Assembly (NCBI RefSeq): GCF_027922005.1
Contig: NZ_BSEV01000001.1
Span: 273,638-337,637, forward strand
Direction: 5' to 3'
Origin: Streptosporangium carneum
GTDB lineage: Bacteria > Actinomycetota > Actinomycetes > Streptosporangiales > Streptosporangiaceae
Length of the DNA: 64,000 bases
In this document: positions 18,184 to 25,269 of the stretch, one piece after another
Layout: each line of letters starts with the position of its first letter
Position numbering within the stretch: position 1 is the first letter of the stretch
Translations under genes and position numbers: made by a program
The notes under the pieces: generated by a model
The model's input: the letters and a program-made list of their open reading frames with translations, nothing else
The model's database searches: none
What the model was told of the DNA's origin: nothing

Positions 18184-18220
18184 CACGAAGGGCCCGGACT
18201 ATCCACCCGGGCCCTTCGTG
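18184..18220 (+). terminator. Terminator of tRNA-Ser(GGA)
   Basis: Perfect 14-bp stem CACGAAGGGCCCGG / CCGGGCCCTTCGTG with a 9-nt loop, 22 nt after the tRNA. The arm shares its core with the 37-bp repeats at 6956. Confidence 0.85.
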
Positions 18221-18951
18221 CTGTCCGGGTCCCGGTTCGGGTCTCAGCCGGTCTCTTCCAAGGGCTTCTCACCCCTGCCCGCCGCCGCCTCGCCGGCCTG
18301 CCAGAGCAGCCCGCCGACCTGCTTCGCCACGGTCCGCCGGACGGTGTCGGCGTGGCTCCGGCGCCCGCCGGATCACCTGGGACACCGCCTGACGACGGCC
18401 CTCGACACGACGGGGTCGACCTCGGCGACTGTGAGCGTGGGCGCCTGCGGATCCTCTCCCCAGGTCGACGGCTCGCCGCGAGAAGCAGGGCGCCGGGCCG
18501 GAGCGCTCTCGGGAACGTCCAGGGCGTACGGCGGGGTCCGGGGAGCCTCCGGAAGGACTCTCCGCGCGTCGCGCGGGCCGGGGGCGGCCTGTCCCACCTT
18601 GAAAAGGGGCTCCGCTGCACTTGTCGTCCCTGCTGCCGTTCGAGCCTCCGGAAAACACCGACTTTTCTGGAAAGTGACTGTCCGCCTTCTTTTCGACGCT
18701 CCCTGTCGGTCACTCCGGTCAAAATCTCAAAGGCGCGCGGATCACGGCGACCAAGAGTGCGGTCCGCACGAGAAACGGCGACCGCGACCGTCAAGAGGTC
18801 CGGGCCCGCCGAGTCCGCGACAGCCAGGACACGTCGCCGAGAGGCGGCCGCGCGCGTGCGAACCCGGGCCCTGGCGGCCCCCAGGCCCGCGACGAGCCTG
18901 GGAGCCCCGGCCGTGGCCCGGGGTGTGGAACCTCCTGTCCTTCGCCGTCCC
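18221..18951. other. Long region without an intact gene
   Basis: About 730 nt between the tRNA terminator and the HtrA-like gene. The left third holds a possible minus-strand gene remnant (18244-18597, separate entry). From about 18600 to 18951 I see no convincing frame on either strand, no RNA and no repeat. Confidence 0.5.
18244..18597 (-). pseudogene. Possible gene remnant interrupted by an in-frame stop
   Basis: On the minus strand the frame from 18597 reads VAEVDPVVSRAVVRRCPR, stops at TGA 18375-18373, then continues in the same frame as RRSHADTVRRTVAKQVGG and LLWQAGEAAAGRGEKPLEE to a second TGA at 18246-18244. The last 45 residues look like real protein (balanced charge, regular hydrophobic spacing) while other frames do not. 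I do not recognise the family. It is convergent with the tRNA and would share its terminator. It may be a degraded gene, or chance. Confidence 0.3.
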
Positions 18952-20043
18952 TCAGTCTCCGGAGTGTCTGCCGAGTCTCACGGTCGTCGTGGCGGTCGAG
19001 CCGTCGGGCCGCCGGAGTCTCACCGTGGCCGTGTCACCGGGTTCGCGTGCGGAGAGCACCCTGCTCAGCGCCTGGACGGTCAGGGTCGGGACGCCGTCGA
19101 CCGAGACGATCACGCTGCCTGGGCTGAGGACCGCGTGCGCCACGCCTGCGCCCGTCCGCATGACGCCGACGCCCGCGGGCCTTCCCCTGCGGTTGACCAC
19201 GGTCCGCACGGCGACCCCGAGGGCGGCCCGGTCGGTCTTGGTGACCTTGCCGTCGCTGATGAGCTGGCGGGCGACGTCGGTGACGGTGTTGGAGGGGATC
19301 GCGAAGCCGATGCCCGGAAGCGTGCTGCCCGTCTCGACGCTGACGACGTTGGCGACCAGGATGCCGTCGACCTGACCCGACAGGTCGACCAGGGCGCCGC
19401 CGCTGTTGCCGGGGTTGATCGCGGCGGTGGTCTGGACGAGGCCCTTGATCGTCGTCGTGGCGGGAGTCGCGCCTTCCTGGGCCGCGAACTGGACGCTGCG
19501 GTCCAGCCCGGAGACGATGCCGTCCGAGACGCTGCCGGACAGGCCCAGCGGGTTGCCCATGGCCAGCACGATGTCGCCGATGGACAGGTCGTCGGAGTCG
19601 CCGAAGACGGCGGGGACGAGGTCCGTCGGGTCGTCCACTTCGAGCACGGCCAGGTCGTTGGCCGGGTAGGCCCCGACCAGCCTGGCGGGCCGGGAGGGGC
19701 CGCCCGTGGCCAGCGAGACGTCGAAGCCGGTGGCGCCGCTGACCACGTGGGCGTTGGTCACGATGTGCCCAGAGGTGTCATAGACGACGCCCGAGCCCTC
19801 GCCGAGTTCCTTCGAACCGGCCTTCGAGATGATCTGCACGACGGACGGGAGCACCTTGGCGATGCCCCTCCTGTAGTCGGCCTCCAGGGTCGTCGGGATC
19901 CTCGCCGCGGGGACGGCCACGCCGGCGCCCGCCTCGGGGCTTCCCTTCCCTCGCGGTCGCGGGTCCGCGCCTGGACCGCCGCCGACGAACAACACCATCA
20001 CCACAGCCAGCGCATGAACGGTTACTGTCTGCATTCTCCCCAT
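18952..20043 (-). CDS. HtrA/DegP-like secreted serine protease (S1C) with PDZ domain
   Basis: 363 aa from ATG 20043. The N-terminal hydrophobic segment (HALAVVMVLFVGGG) is a signal peptide or anchor. The trypsin-like domain has His99 (IVTNAHVV), Asp130 (ANDLAVLEVD) and Ser214 (NPGNSGGALVDL). A C-terminal PDZ domain (about 275-355, AGVAHAVLSPGSVIVSVDG) binds exposed C-termini. Envelope quality control is the family role. ATG 20034 in the same frame is an alternative start. It is divergent from a zinc peptidase gene, so two extracytoplasmic proteases share one intergenic region of 132 nt. Confidence 0.9.
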   Translation of the reverse strand: MGRMQTVTVHALAVVMVLFVGGGPGADPRPRGKGSPEAGAGVAVPAARIPTTLEADYRRGIAKVLPSVVQIISKAGSKELGEGSGVVYDTSGHIVTNAHVVSGATGFDVSLATGGPSRPARLVGAYPANDLAVLEVDDPTDLVPAVFGDSDDLSIGDIVLAMGNPLGLSGSVSDGIVSGLDRSVQFAAQEGATPATTTIKGLVQTTAAINPGNSGGALVDLSGQVDGILVANVVSVETGSTLPGIGFAIPSNTVTDVARQLISDGKVTKTDRAALGVAVRTVVNRRGRPAGVGVMRTGAGVAHAVLSPGSVIVSVDGVPTLTVQALSRVLSAREPGDTATVRLRRPDGSTATTTVRLGRHSGD

Positions 20044-20175
20044 GCAGGGTATTTGCCCAGATCTCGGGGAAAACCGCAGGTCGGATGGAGTATTTCCCGG
20101 CTCCCGCCGTCCGTCGGCATGCCAGGCCCTCCTGGGGGCAGTGGGGGTCCCAAGCGGATCGAAGGGACGTCTGCG

Positions 20176-21030
20176 ATGGATTTCAAGGACGATGTCCAGC
20201 TGGACAGCTCGCAGGTCGAGAGAGGCGGCCGGAGGGGGATCCCCGGCGGAGGGCTCGCGATCGGCGGCGGGGCCGCCGGAATTCTCGCGCTCATCGTGGC
20301 GCTGATATTCGGGATCAACCCCGGCGACGTCACCGGCGGCGAGCCGGCGCCGGTGGGGACCGGCTCGAACCTGAGCGCCCAGTGCAAGACCGGGCAGGAC
20401 GCCGACCAGAACGAGGAGTGCCGGGTCGTCGGCGTGGTCAACAGCATCCAGGACTACTGGCCCACGGTCGTGCAGGACTACCGGCCGGCCAAGACCGTGA
20501 TGTTCTCCGGCCAGGTCAACACCGGCTGCGGCGCCGCCGACGCCTCCGTCGGGCCGTTCTACTGCCCGGCCGACCAGAAGGTCTACCTCGATCTGAGCTT
20601 CTTCGAGCAGTTGCAGAGCAGGTTCGGCGCCAAGGGCGGCCCGTTCGCCCAGGCGTACGTCATCGGACACGAGTACGGCCACCACGTGCAGAACCTCCTG
20701 GGCACCAACGCCAGGGTCCAGGGCGACCGGCAGGGGCCGGAGAGCGGCTCGGTCAGGCTTGAGCTGCAGGCCGACTGCTACGCGGGCGCGTGGGCCAAGA
20801 ACGCCTACCAGACGGGCCTGTTCGAGAAGCCCTTCACCGACCAGGACATCGAGGAGGCGCTGAGCGCCGCCTCCGCCGTCGGCGACGACAGCATCCAGGA
20901 ACGCACCCAGGGCCGGGTCGACCCGGACGGATTCACCCACGGGACGTCCGCACAGCGTGTCAAGTGGTTCACCACAGGTTACGAGACCGGCGACCCCAGC
21001 AGGTGCGACACGTTCGCGGGGAGCATCTGA
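20176..21030 (+). CDS. Neutral zinc metallopeptidase, YpfJ family
   Basis: 284 aa from ATG 20176. A short cytoplasmic N-terminus (MDFKDDVQLDSSQVERGGRR) precedes one membrane helix (GGLAIGGGAAGILALIVALI). The outside domain has the HEYGHH zinc motif at 165-170 and the third ligand region LELQADCYAGAWAKNAY. This is the YpfJ/neutral zinc metallopeptidase family, membrane-anchored with the catalytic domain outside; substrates are unknown. Several Cys could form disulfides. The open frame continues upstream but that part has no family features. Confidence 0.9.
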   Translation: MDFKDDVQLDSSQVERGGRRGIPGGGLAIGGGAAGILALIVALIFGINPGDVTGGEPAPVGTGSNLSAQCKTGQDADQNEECRVVGVVNSIQDYWPTVVQDYRPAKTVMFSGQVNTGCGAADASVGPFYCPADQKVYLDLSFFEQLQSRFGAKGGPFAQAYVIGHEYGHHVQNLLGTNARVQGDRQGPESGSVRLELQADCYAGAWAKNAYQTGLFEKPFTDQDIEEALSAASAVGDDSIQERTQGRVDPDGFTHGTSAQRVKWFTTGYETGDPSRCDTFAGSI

Positions 21031-21087
21031 ACGGCCCGCTGACCTGGTACAGGAGAGACCGGGCAGGCAAAGAATCCGAATCTCTCA

Positions 21088-21100
21088 TAAACTACGTACT
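21088..21100 (+). promoter_or_regulatory. Leaderless -10 element
   Basis: TAAACT at 21088-21093 followed by exactly 7 nt to GTG 21101. No Shine-Dalgarno sequence is present. Confidence 0.4.
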
Positions 21101-21403
21101 GTGATCTTCAAGTTGATCGGTGATGGACGGCCCTACCCCGAGCACGGCCTCTCGCATCGCGAGTGGGCGCAGATACCCCCGCGACAGGTCCGGCTCGACA
21201 CGCTGATCACCACGAAAGCGGTGCTCGACCTGCACTCCCTGCTCGCCAAGGACTCCACGTTCTACGGCGACCTGTTCCCGCACGTGGTCCAGTGGCGCGG
21301 CGACCTCTATCTGGAGGACGGCCTGCACCGAGCGCTGCGCTCGGCCCTGCACCAGCGCTCCATCCTGCACGCCCGGGTCCTGGAGCTGCCCACGGACGGC
21401 TGA
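21101..21403 (+). CDS. Conserved actinobacterial protein of unknown function (ParB-nuclease-like pattern)
   Basis: 100 aa from GTG 21101. It has no signal peptide or membrane segment. The order of motifs resembles a small ParB/sulfiredoxin-like domain: IPPRQVRLDTLITT, then LYLEDGLHRALRSAL (compare the V-x-DGHHR motif of ParB proteins) and ILHARVLEL at the end. The role is unknown. A leaderless promoter is visible: TAAACT at 21088-21093, then 7 nt to the start. It lies between the zinc peptidase and a tRNA-Ser gene and shares the bidirectional terminator at 21453. Confidence 0.75.
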   Translation: MIFKLIGDGRPYPEHGLSHREWAQIPPRQVRLDTLITTKAVLDLHSLLAKDSTFYGDLFPHVVQWRGDLYLEDGLHRALRSALHQRSILHARVLELPTDG

Positions 21404-21452
21404 GCGCCTCAGGCGCCGGGGACAGGCGCGGAGGAAGGCCTGTGAAACGCGA

Positions 21453-21482
21453 AGAGGGCTCCCGGCGAACCGGGAGCCCTCT
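21453..21482. terminator. Bidirectional terminator between 21101 gene and tRNA-Ser(CGA)
   Basis: Perfect 13-bp stem AGAGGGCTCCCGG / CCGGGAGCCCTCT with a CGAA tetraloop, 8 nt from the 3' end of the minus-strand tRNA. Confidence 0.85.
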
Positions 21483-21490
21483 GTCTGTGG

Positions 21491-21577
21491 CGGTGGAGGT
21501 GGGATTTGAACCCACGGATAGGTTGCCCCATCACACGCTTTCGAGGCGTGCGCCCTCGGCCACTAGGCGACTCCACC
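21491..21577 (-). tRNA. tRNA-Ser (anticodon CGA)
   Basis: 87 nt class II tRNA on the minus strand. Acceptor GGTGGAG/CTCCACC, anticodon loop CTCGAAA with CGA (plus-strand positions 21541-21543, decodes UCG), long variable arm, T loop TTCAAAT. CCA is not encoded. It lies 24 nt beyond the tadA stop on the same strand. Confidence 0.96.
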
Positions 21578-21601
21578 GCGGAGCAGCTTACCGGATATCC
21601 G

Positions 21602-22132
21602 CTATTGCTCGCGCATCCGGCGAGAGGCGAAGAACTCGGTGAGAACTCCGGCGCACTCCTCGGCCAGCACGCCCATGACGACCTCGGGCCGGTGGTTGAG
21701 CCTGCGGTCCCGCAGCACGTCCCACAGCGAGCCCGCCGCGCCGCCCTTGACGTCCACGGCGCCGTAGACGACGCGGTCGACCCTGGCGAGCACCGCGGCC
21801 CCCGCGCACATCGTGCAGGGCTCCAGGGTGACCACCAGCGTGCAGCCGGTCAGCCGCCACTCGCCGCGGGCCCGCGCGGCCCCGCGCAGGGCGAGGATCT
21901 CGGCGTGCGCGGTCGGGTCGGCCAGCGACTCGCGGTCGTTGCCCGCCTGGGCCAGCACGGAGCCGTCCCGGTCCAGGACGAGCGCGCCGACCGGCACCTC
22001 GCCCCTGGCACCCGCGCTCACGGCCTGTGCCAGGGCCAGCCGCATCCCGGGAACGTAGTCGGCCGCTTCGGGGGAACGCTCCCACGGAACCCGCGCCCCG
22101 GGAACGGGGGTCTCGGGAAGGGGATCCGTCAC
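21602..22132 (-). CDS. tadA: tRNA adenosine-34 deaminase
   Basis: 176 aa from GTG 22132, which overlaps the stop of the upstream gene (GTGA). It converts A34 to inosine in tRNA-Arg(ACG). The zinc/catalytic motifs are His76-Ala-Glu78 (PTAHAEILAL) and PCTMCAG with Cys106 and Cys109. The extra N-terminal 25 residues are Pro-rich and of unknown role. It is last in a three-gene operon with two TadA-associated genes, and a tRNA-Ser gene follows. Confidence 0.95.
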   Translation of the reverse strand: MTDPLPETPVPGARVPWERSPEAADYVPGMRLALAQAVSAGARGEVPVGALVLDRDGSVLAQAGNDRESLADPTAHAEILALRGAARARGEWRLTGCTLVVTLEPCTMCAGAAVLARVDRVVYGAVDVKGGAAGSLWDVLRDRRLNHRPEVVMGVLAEECAGVLTEFFASRRMREQ

Positions 22133-22620
22133 CGAAGCCGGTCGAGCTCGTCCGCGAAGGCCAGCCGCTCCGCGATCACCGAGAGCGTGTCCGCGGGGAG
22201 CGCGCCCTCCTCCATGCTGAGCTCGATGAGCTCCTCCGGACTCAGCCCGAGGTCGCTCAGCAGCTCGAAGTCGCCCGCGGGCCGTACGCCCAGGTCGGGG
22301 GTCTCCTTGTCGGGGGCGACCCCGGCCAGCTCGGTGAAGAGCTCGCCGAGACCGTCCGACAGGCCCGCGTGCGCGTCGGACAGGAAGGCGCGGGGCTCCT
22401 GGTCGCCCTGGTAGCGGACGATCGCGAACCACTCGTCCTCCACCTCGACGCACAGCAGGGCCAGCTCGTCGCCGTTGAGCCCGAGGTGTTCCTGGACCGC
22501 GTCGCCCAGGTCGTCGGCTATCTCGGCGGCGCTGAGGTCCACCTCCGCGCCGTTCCACCCGTCCGCGGTGCGGACGAAGGCCGCCGAGAACACGCTGTTG
22601 GCGGATTGTCTGGAGGACAT
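22129..22620 (-). CDS. tRNA adenosine deaminase-associated protein (copy 2)
   Basis: 163 aa, acidic. A beta-rich N-terminal half (FSAAFVRTADGWNGAEVDL and DEWFAIVRYQG) is followed by an acidic helical C-terminus (LGLSPEELIELSMEEGALPA) that is shared with the next upstream gene. The family is defined only by linkage to tadA in actinobacteria; no activity is known. It begins at ATG 22620 and overlaps tadA by 4 nt. Its similarity to the neighbour suggests an old tandem duplication. Confidence 0.85.
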   Translation of the reverse strand: MSSRQSANSVFSAAFVRTADGWNGAEVDLSAAEIADDLGDAVQEHLGLNGDELALLCVEVEDEWFAIVRYQGDQEPRAFLSDAHAGLSDGLGELFTELAGVAPDKETPDLGVRPAGDFELLSDLGLSPEELIELSMEEGALPADTLSVIAERLAFADELDRLR

Positions 22621-22636
22621 GGCCGATCTCCCGAGG

Positions 22637-23146
22637 TCAGCCGAACACCGAGTCGATTGCGCGTTCGAACGGCTCGGAGAATCCCAGCCGCGCGGCGATG
22701 CTGGACAGCACGTCCTCGGGGAGCAGGTCGATGTCCCCCGAGAGGATGCCGAGCTCCATCTCGTCGAGGCCCAGGTCCGCGAAGATCGACAGGTCTCCCG
22801 CGGGGAGCGCCGTCTCCTCGTCCTGGAGGATCGCGTCCAGCTCGTCCTCGTCAGGCACCGGCACGTCGAGGTACTCCAGCGCCTGCCGTGCGAGCGGGAA
22901 GTCCCAGGACGCGGCGATGTCCGAGAGGAAGACCTCCACGTGCTCACCAAACACCCGTAACGCCACGAAGAACTCATCCCCAACGGCGACCAGGCCAATC
23001 GTCCCGTTGATGCTCGGCTGCTGGCGCAGAGCATGGATCAGACCCTGGAGGTCGGAGGTCAGCGCCACGGGAAGCATCTCCGCTTCCCAGATGTCGTCCT
23101 CGCGATAGACCACGATGGCAAAGTCCAGAGAGTCTTCGTCTGACAT
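22637..23146 (-). CDS. tRNA adenosine deaminase-associated protein (copy 1)
   Basis: 169 aa from ATG 23146 (GGTGGGG 7-8 nt before). It is acidic, with pattern [39 protein letters not shown], and a C-terminal region ([20 protein letters not shown], then [11 protein letters not shown]) that matches the end of copy 2 in order and spacing. First gene of the tadA operon, divergent from upp. Function unknown; a partner or regulator of TadA is inferred from linkage only. Confidence 0.85.
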   Translation of the reverse strand: MSDEDSLDFAIVVYREDDIWEAEMLPVALTSDLQGLIHALRQQPSINGTIGLVAVGDEFFVALRVFGEHVEVFLSDIAASWDFPLARQALEYLDVPVPDEDELDAILQDEETALPAGDLSIFADLGLDEMELGILSGDIDLLPEDVLSSIAARLGFSEPFERAIDSVFG

Positions 23147-23275
23147 GGCCATCCCCACCGGTGCGTTCTCTACGGACGTCAATGCTTTCAGAAGCATCGC
23201 GTCCGCGTACGCCTCCGGGGCCAAATTGTGATCCAAATCCGGGTGAGCGGGCGATGTCCCGCAGGTGCCCGGGGG

Positions 23276-23314
23276 TTGTCCCCTGAGCGGCCGTTCAGGA
23301 TAGCGTGGGCGACC
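23276..23314 (+). promoter_or_regulatory. Leaderless promoter of upp
   Basis: -35 TTGTCC (23276-23281), 19-nt spacer, -10 TAGCGT (23301-23306), then 8 nt to ATG 23315. No Shine-Dalgarno sequence. Confidence 0.5.
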
Positions 23315-23953
23315 ATGGAGACCCTCGTCGTCGACCACCCGCTCGTGGCGCACAAACTGACCGCCCTGCGGGACGCCGGCACGGACTCGCCCACCTTCCG
23401 GCGTCTGGCGGACGAGTTGGTGACGCTGCTCGCCTACGAGGCGACCCGCCACGTCCGCGTCACCGAGCTGACGGTCGAGACCCCCGTGGCGACGGCGCGG
23501 GGCGTACGGCTGGCGCAGCCGTACCCGTTGGTCGTCCCCATCCTCCGCGCGGGGCTGGGCATGCTGGAGGGCATGACCCGGCTGCTGCCGACGGCCGAGG
23601 TCGGCTTTCTCGGGATGATCCGCAACGAGACCACGCTCAAGGCGGAGACCTACGCCACCCGGTTGCCCGACGACCTGTCGGGCCGCCAGGTCTACGTGGT
23701 CGACCCGATGCTCGCCACGGGCGGCACGCTGGCCGCGGCGATCCAGTTCCTCTTCGAACGCGGCGCCGACGACGTGACCGCGCTGTGCCTGCTGGCCGCG
23801 CCCGAGGGCATCGCCCACATGGACGAGGTCTTCTCGGGCAGCGACAGGCCGATCCGCCTGGTGACCGCGGCCCTCGACGAGCGGCTGAACGAGCACGGCT
23901 ACATCGTCCCCGGGCTCGGCGACGCGGGCGACCGTCTCTACGGCGTCGTCTGA
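23315..23953 (+). CDS. upp: Uracil phosphoribosyltransferase
   Basis: 212 aa from ATG 23315. It makes UMP from uracil and PRPP (pyrimidine salvage). The PRPP loop [18 protein letters not shown] and the uracil-binding end [20 protein letters not shown] are intact; [15 protein letters not shown] is the conserved dimer/active-site flap region. Length is normal. Monocistronic, divergent from the tadA operon. The frame is open further upstream but the added residues are not part of the family. Confidence 0.97.
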   Translation: METLVVDHPLVAHKLTALRDAGTDSPTFRRLADELVTLLAYEATRHVRVTELTVETPVATARGVRLAQPYPLVVPILRAGLGMLEGMTRLLPTAEVGFLGMIRNETTLKAETYATRLPDDLSGRQVYVVDPMLATGGTLAAAIQFLFERGADDVTALCLLAAPEGIAHMDEVFSGSDRPIRLVTAALDERLNEHGYIVPGLGDAGDRLYGVV

Positions 23954-24088
23954 GAAGATCTCCCTGGTCAAAAGGGAGTCGTTGCATCTTCTCTTCGTTA
24001 CACAGCGTGCTTGAATGGGTACAAGCAGTAGCGAGGACATCTCTTCTGTGTCCCAGGCCGATGACCCGGGCGCACACCAGGGAGAAGC

Positions 24089-24319
24089 ATGAGCGAGATA
24101 AGCATGACGGACCAGGAGCCCGACCCGTACGAGCACGTCAGTGCGGCGTTGCGGGACGAGTTCTCCGAGGTCCACCCGGCGACCACGGTGACCCGCTGCA
24201 TCCAGGCGGCGCACTACGGCGCACTCGAGGTGACCGGCCAGGCCCATCCGGGGCTGGTCGAGCGGATCGCCCGCAAACACCTCGAGGTCCTCGCGCTGGT
24301 CGCGAGCGAACGCGGGTGA
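24089..24319 (+). CDS. Small three-helix-bundle dimerisation-type protein
   Basis: 76 aa with GGGAG 4 nt before ATG 24089. It is acidic at the N-terminus and then wholly helical: EHVSAALRDEFSEVHPATTV and GLVERIARKHLEVLALVASE. The pattern L-x3-F-x5-P-x-T-V resembles the actinobacterial 'three-helix bundle dimerisation domain' proteins, whose function is unknown. No membrane segment. Confidence 0.65.
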   Translation: MSEISMTDQEPDPYEHVSAALRDEFSEVHPATTVTRCIQAAHYGALEVTGQAHPGLVERIARKHLEVLALVASERG

Positions 24320-24382
24320 CGGACATCACATCTGCGCGATCAGGCCTTCACCGAGAGCCCGCAGCCTGATCAACGAAGACGC

Positions 24383-24410
24383 TTTACCTCGCGAATGGCA
24401 TGGGTAATGT
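24383..24410 (+). promoter_or_regulatory. Candidate promoter of the 24452-25137 operon
   Basis: TTTACC (24383-24388), 16 nt, TAATGT (24405-24410) fits a sigma-70 promoter. The overlapping GCTTT and GGGTAA (24402-24407) resemble a stress-sigma (SigB/SigF type) promoter with slightly long spacing. Sequence resemblance only. Confidence 0.35.
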
Positions 24411-24451
24411 ATACGGCGGGTGCAGTGGGTGAGTGGTAGTAGGAGGCCGCA

Positions 24452-24610
24452 GTGCAGGTCAAGAAGGTTCTAACGTACAGCGCTATCGCTTTTGTAGCAT
24501 TTTACCTGTTCACCCGACCAGGTGACGCAGCGAACACAGTTAGGGGCGCCATGGACTCGGTGTTCAACGCGGCCAATTCTCTGGCCCAATTCGTTTCCCA
24601 TCTGTCATGA
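24452..24610 (+). CDS. Small membrane protein, 52 aa
   Basis: GTG 24452 is preceded by a perfect AGGAGG 5 nt away. The product starts VQVKKVLTYSAIAFVAFYLF, one membrane helix with a basic N-terminus (inside), followed by a short outside tail with TRPGDAANTVRGAMDSVFN and AQFVSHLS. Its stop overlaps the start of the PH-domain gene by ATGA, so the two are coupled. Small proteins of this pattern are conserved beside PH-domain membrane genes in actinobacteria; function unknown. The strong ribosome site makes it a real gene. Confidence 0.8.
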   Translation: MQVKKVLTYSAIAFVAFYLFTRPGDAANTVRGAMDSVFNAANSLAQFVSHLS

Positions 24611-25137
24611 GACTGGTGACCCACGGGGACTCCGCTCCCTCGTCGGTCAACCGCTACCTCCTCCCCCACGAACAGCAAGTGATCATGGTACGGCGTCACC
24701 CGGCCGTACTCCTTCGCCCCGTCGCCGAGGTCTTCGGCGGCCTGATCCTCGCCGGACTGCTGAGCAGGTGGTTCGGCGACCAGGGCGGGAGCGGTGCTCT
24801 CGTCGTGGTCTGGTGGGCTTGGCTGCTGCTGCTGATCCGCTTCGTGTGGAAGGTGGCCGAGTGGTCGGTCGACTACTTCGTCGTCACCTCCAAGCGCATG
24901 TTGCTCACCACGGGCCTGATCACGCGCAAGGTCGACATGATGCCGCTCGGCAAGGTGACCGACATGAGCTTCCAGCGCTCGCTGCTCGGTCGCATGCTGG
25001 GATACGGCGAGTTCGTCCTGGAGTCGGCCGGTCAGGACCAGGCCCTGTCGAGGGTGAACTACATCCCCTACCCCGAGACGCTGTACCTCGAGGTCTGTCA
25101 GATGCTCTTCCCCGGCGGCAACGATTCGGATGATTAG
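24607..25137 (+). CDS. PH-domain (bPH2/YdbS-like) membrane protein
   Basis: 176 aa. Two membrane helices (about 39-58 and 62-82: FGGLILAGLLSRWF, LVVVWWAWLLLLIRFVW) precede a bacterial PH domain of the YdbS/DUF304 type, with VDYFVVTSKRMLLTTGLITR and KVTDMSFQRSLLGRMLGYGE, and a C-terminal IPYPETLYLEV. These proteins are membrane-bound and of unknown function. Translationally coupled to the 52-aa gene, suggesting that the two products interact. A strong terminator follows immediately. Confidence 0.88.
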   Translation: MRLVTHGDSAPSSVNRYLLPHEQQVIMVRRHPAVLLRPVAEVFGGLILAGLLSRWFGDQGGSGALVVVWWAWLLLLIRFVWKVAEWSVDYFVVTSKRMLLTTGLITRKVDMMPLGKVTDMSFQRSLLGRMLGYGEFVLESAGQDQALSRVNYIPYPETLYLEVCQMLFPGGNDSDD

Positions 25138-25138
25138 T

Positions 25139-25166
25139 GCCCCTATGTCCCGTATGACATAGGGGC
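25139..25166 (+). terminator. Terminator of the PH-domain operon
   Basis: Perfect 11-bp stem GCCCCTATGTC / GACATAGGGGC with a 6-nt loop, starting 2 nt after the stop codon. Confidence 0.85.
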
Positions 25167-25269
25167 GGGGAGAGTCCGCAGGTGGATTCTCTTCACGTGG
25201 GGTTACCGATTCGACTGCTTCGTGCAATCATGGCGGGAACATTGACCATCCCCCGCCCTGAGAGATCAG

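Noticed and set aside
18077-18220. tRNA-linked integration site
   Set aside because: No second copy of the tRNA 3' end and no integrase or excisionase in the flanking 10 kb.
18373-18375. Selenocysteine codon in the unknown minus-strand frame
   Set aside because: No SECIS-like hairpin follows the TGA and there is no known selenoprotein context; a plain stop in a remnant is simpler.
18166-20175. Long upstream extension of the zinc peptidase frame
   Set aside because: The frame is open by chance across the antisense of the HtrA-like gene; family similarity begins at ATG 20176.
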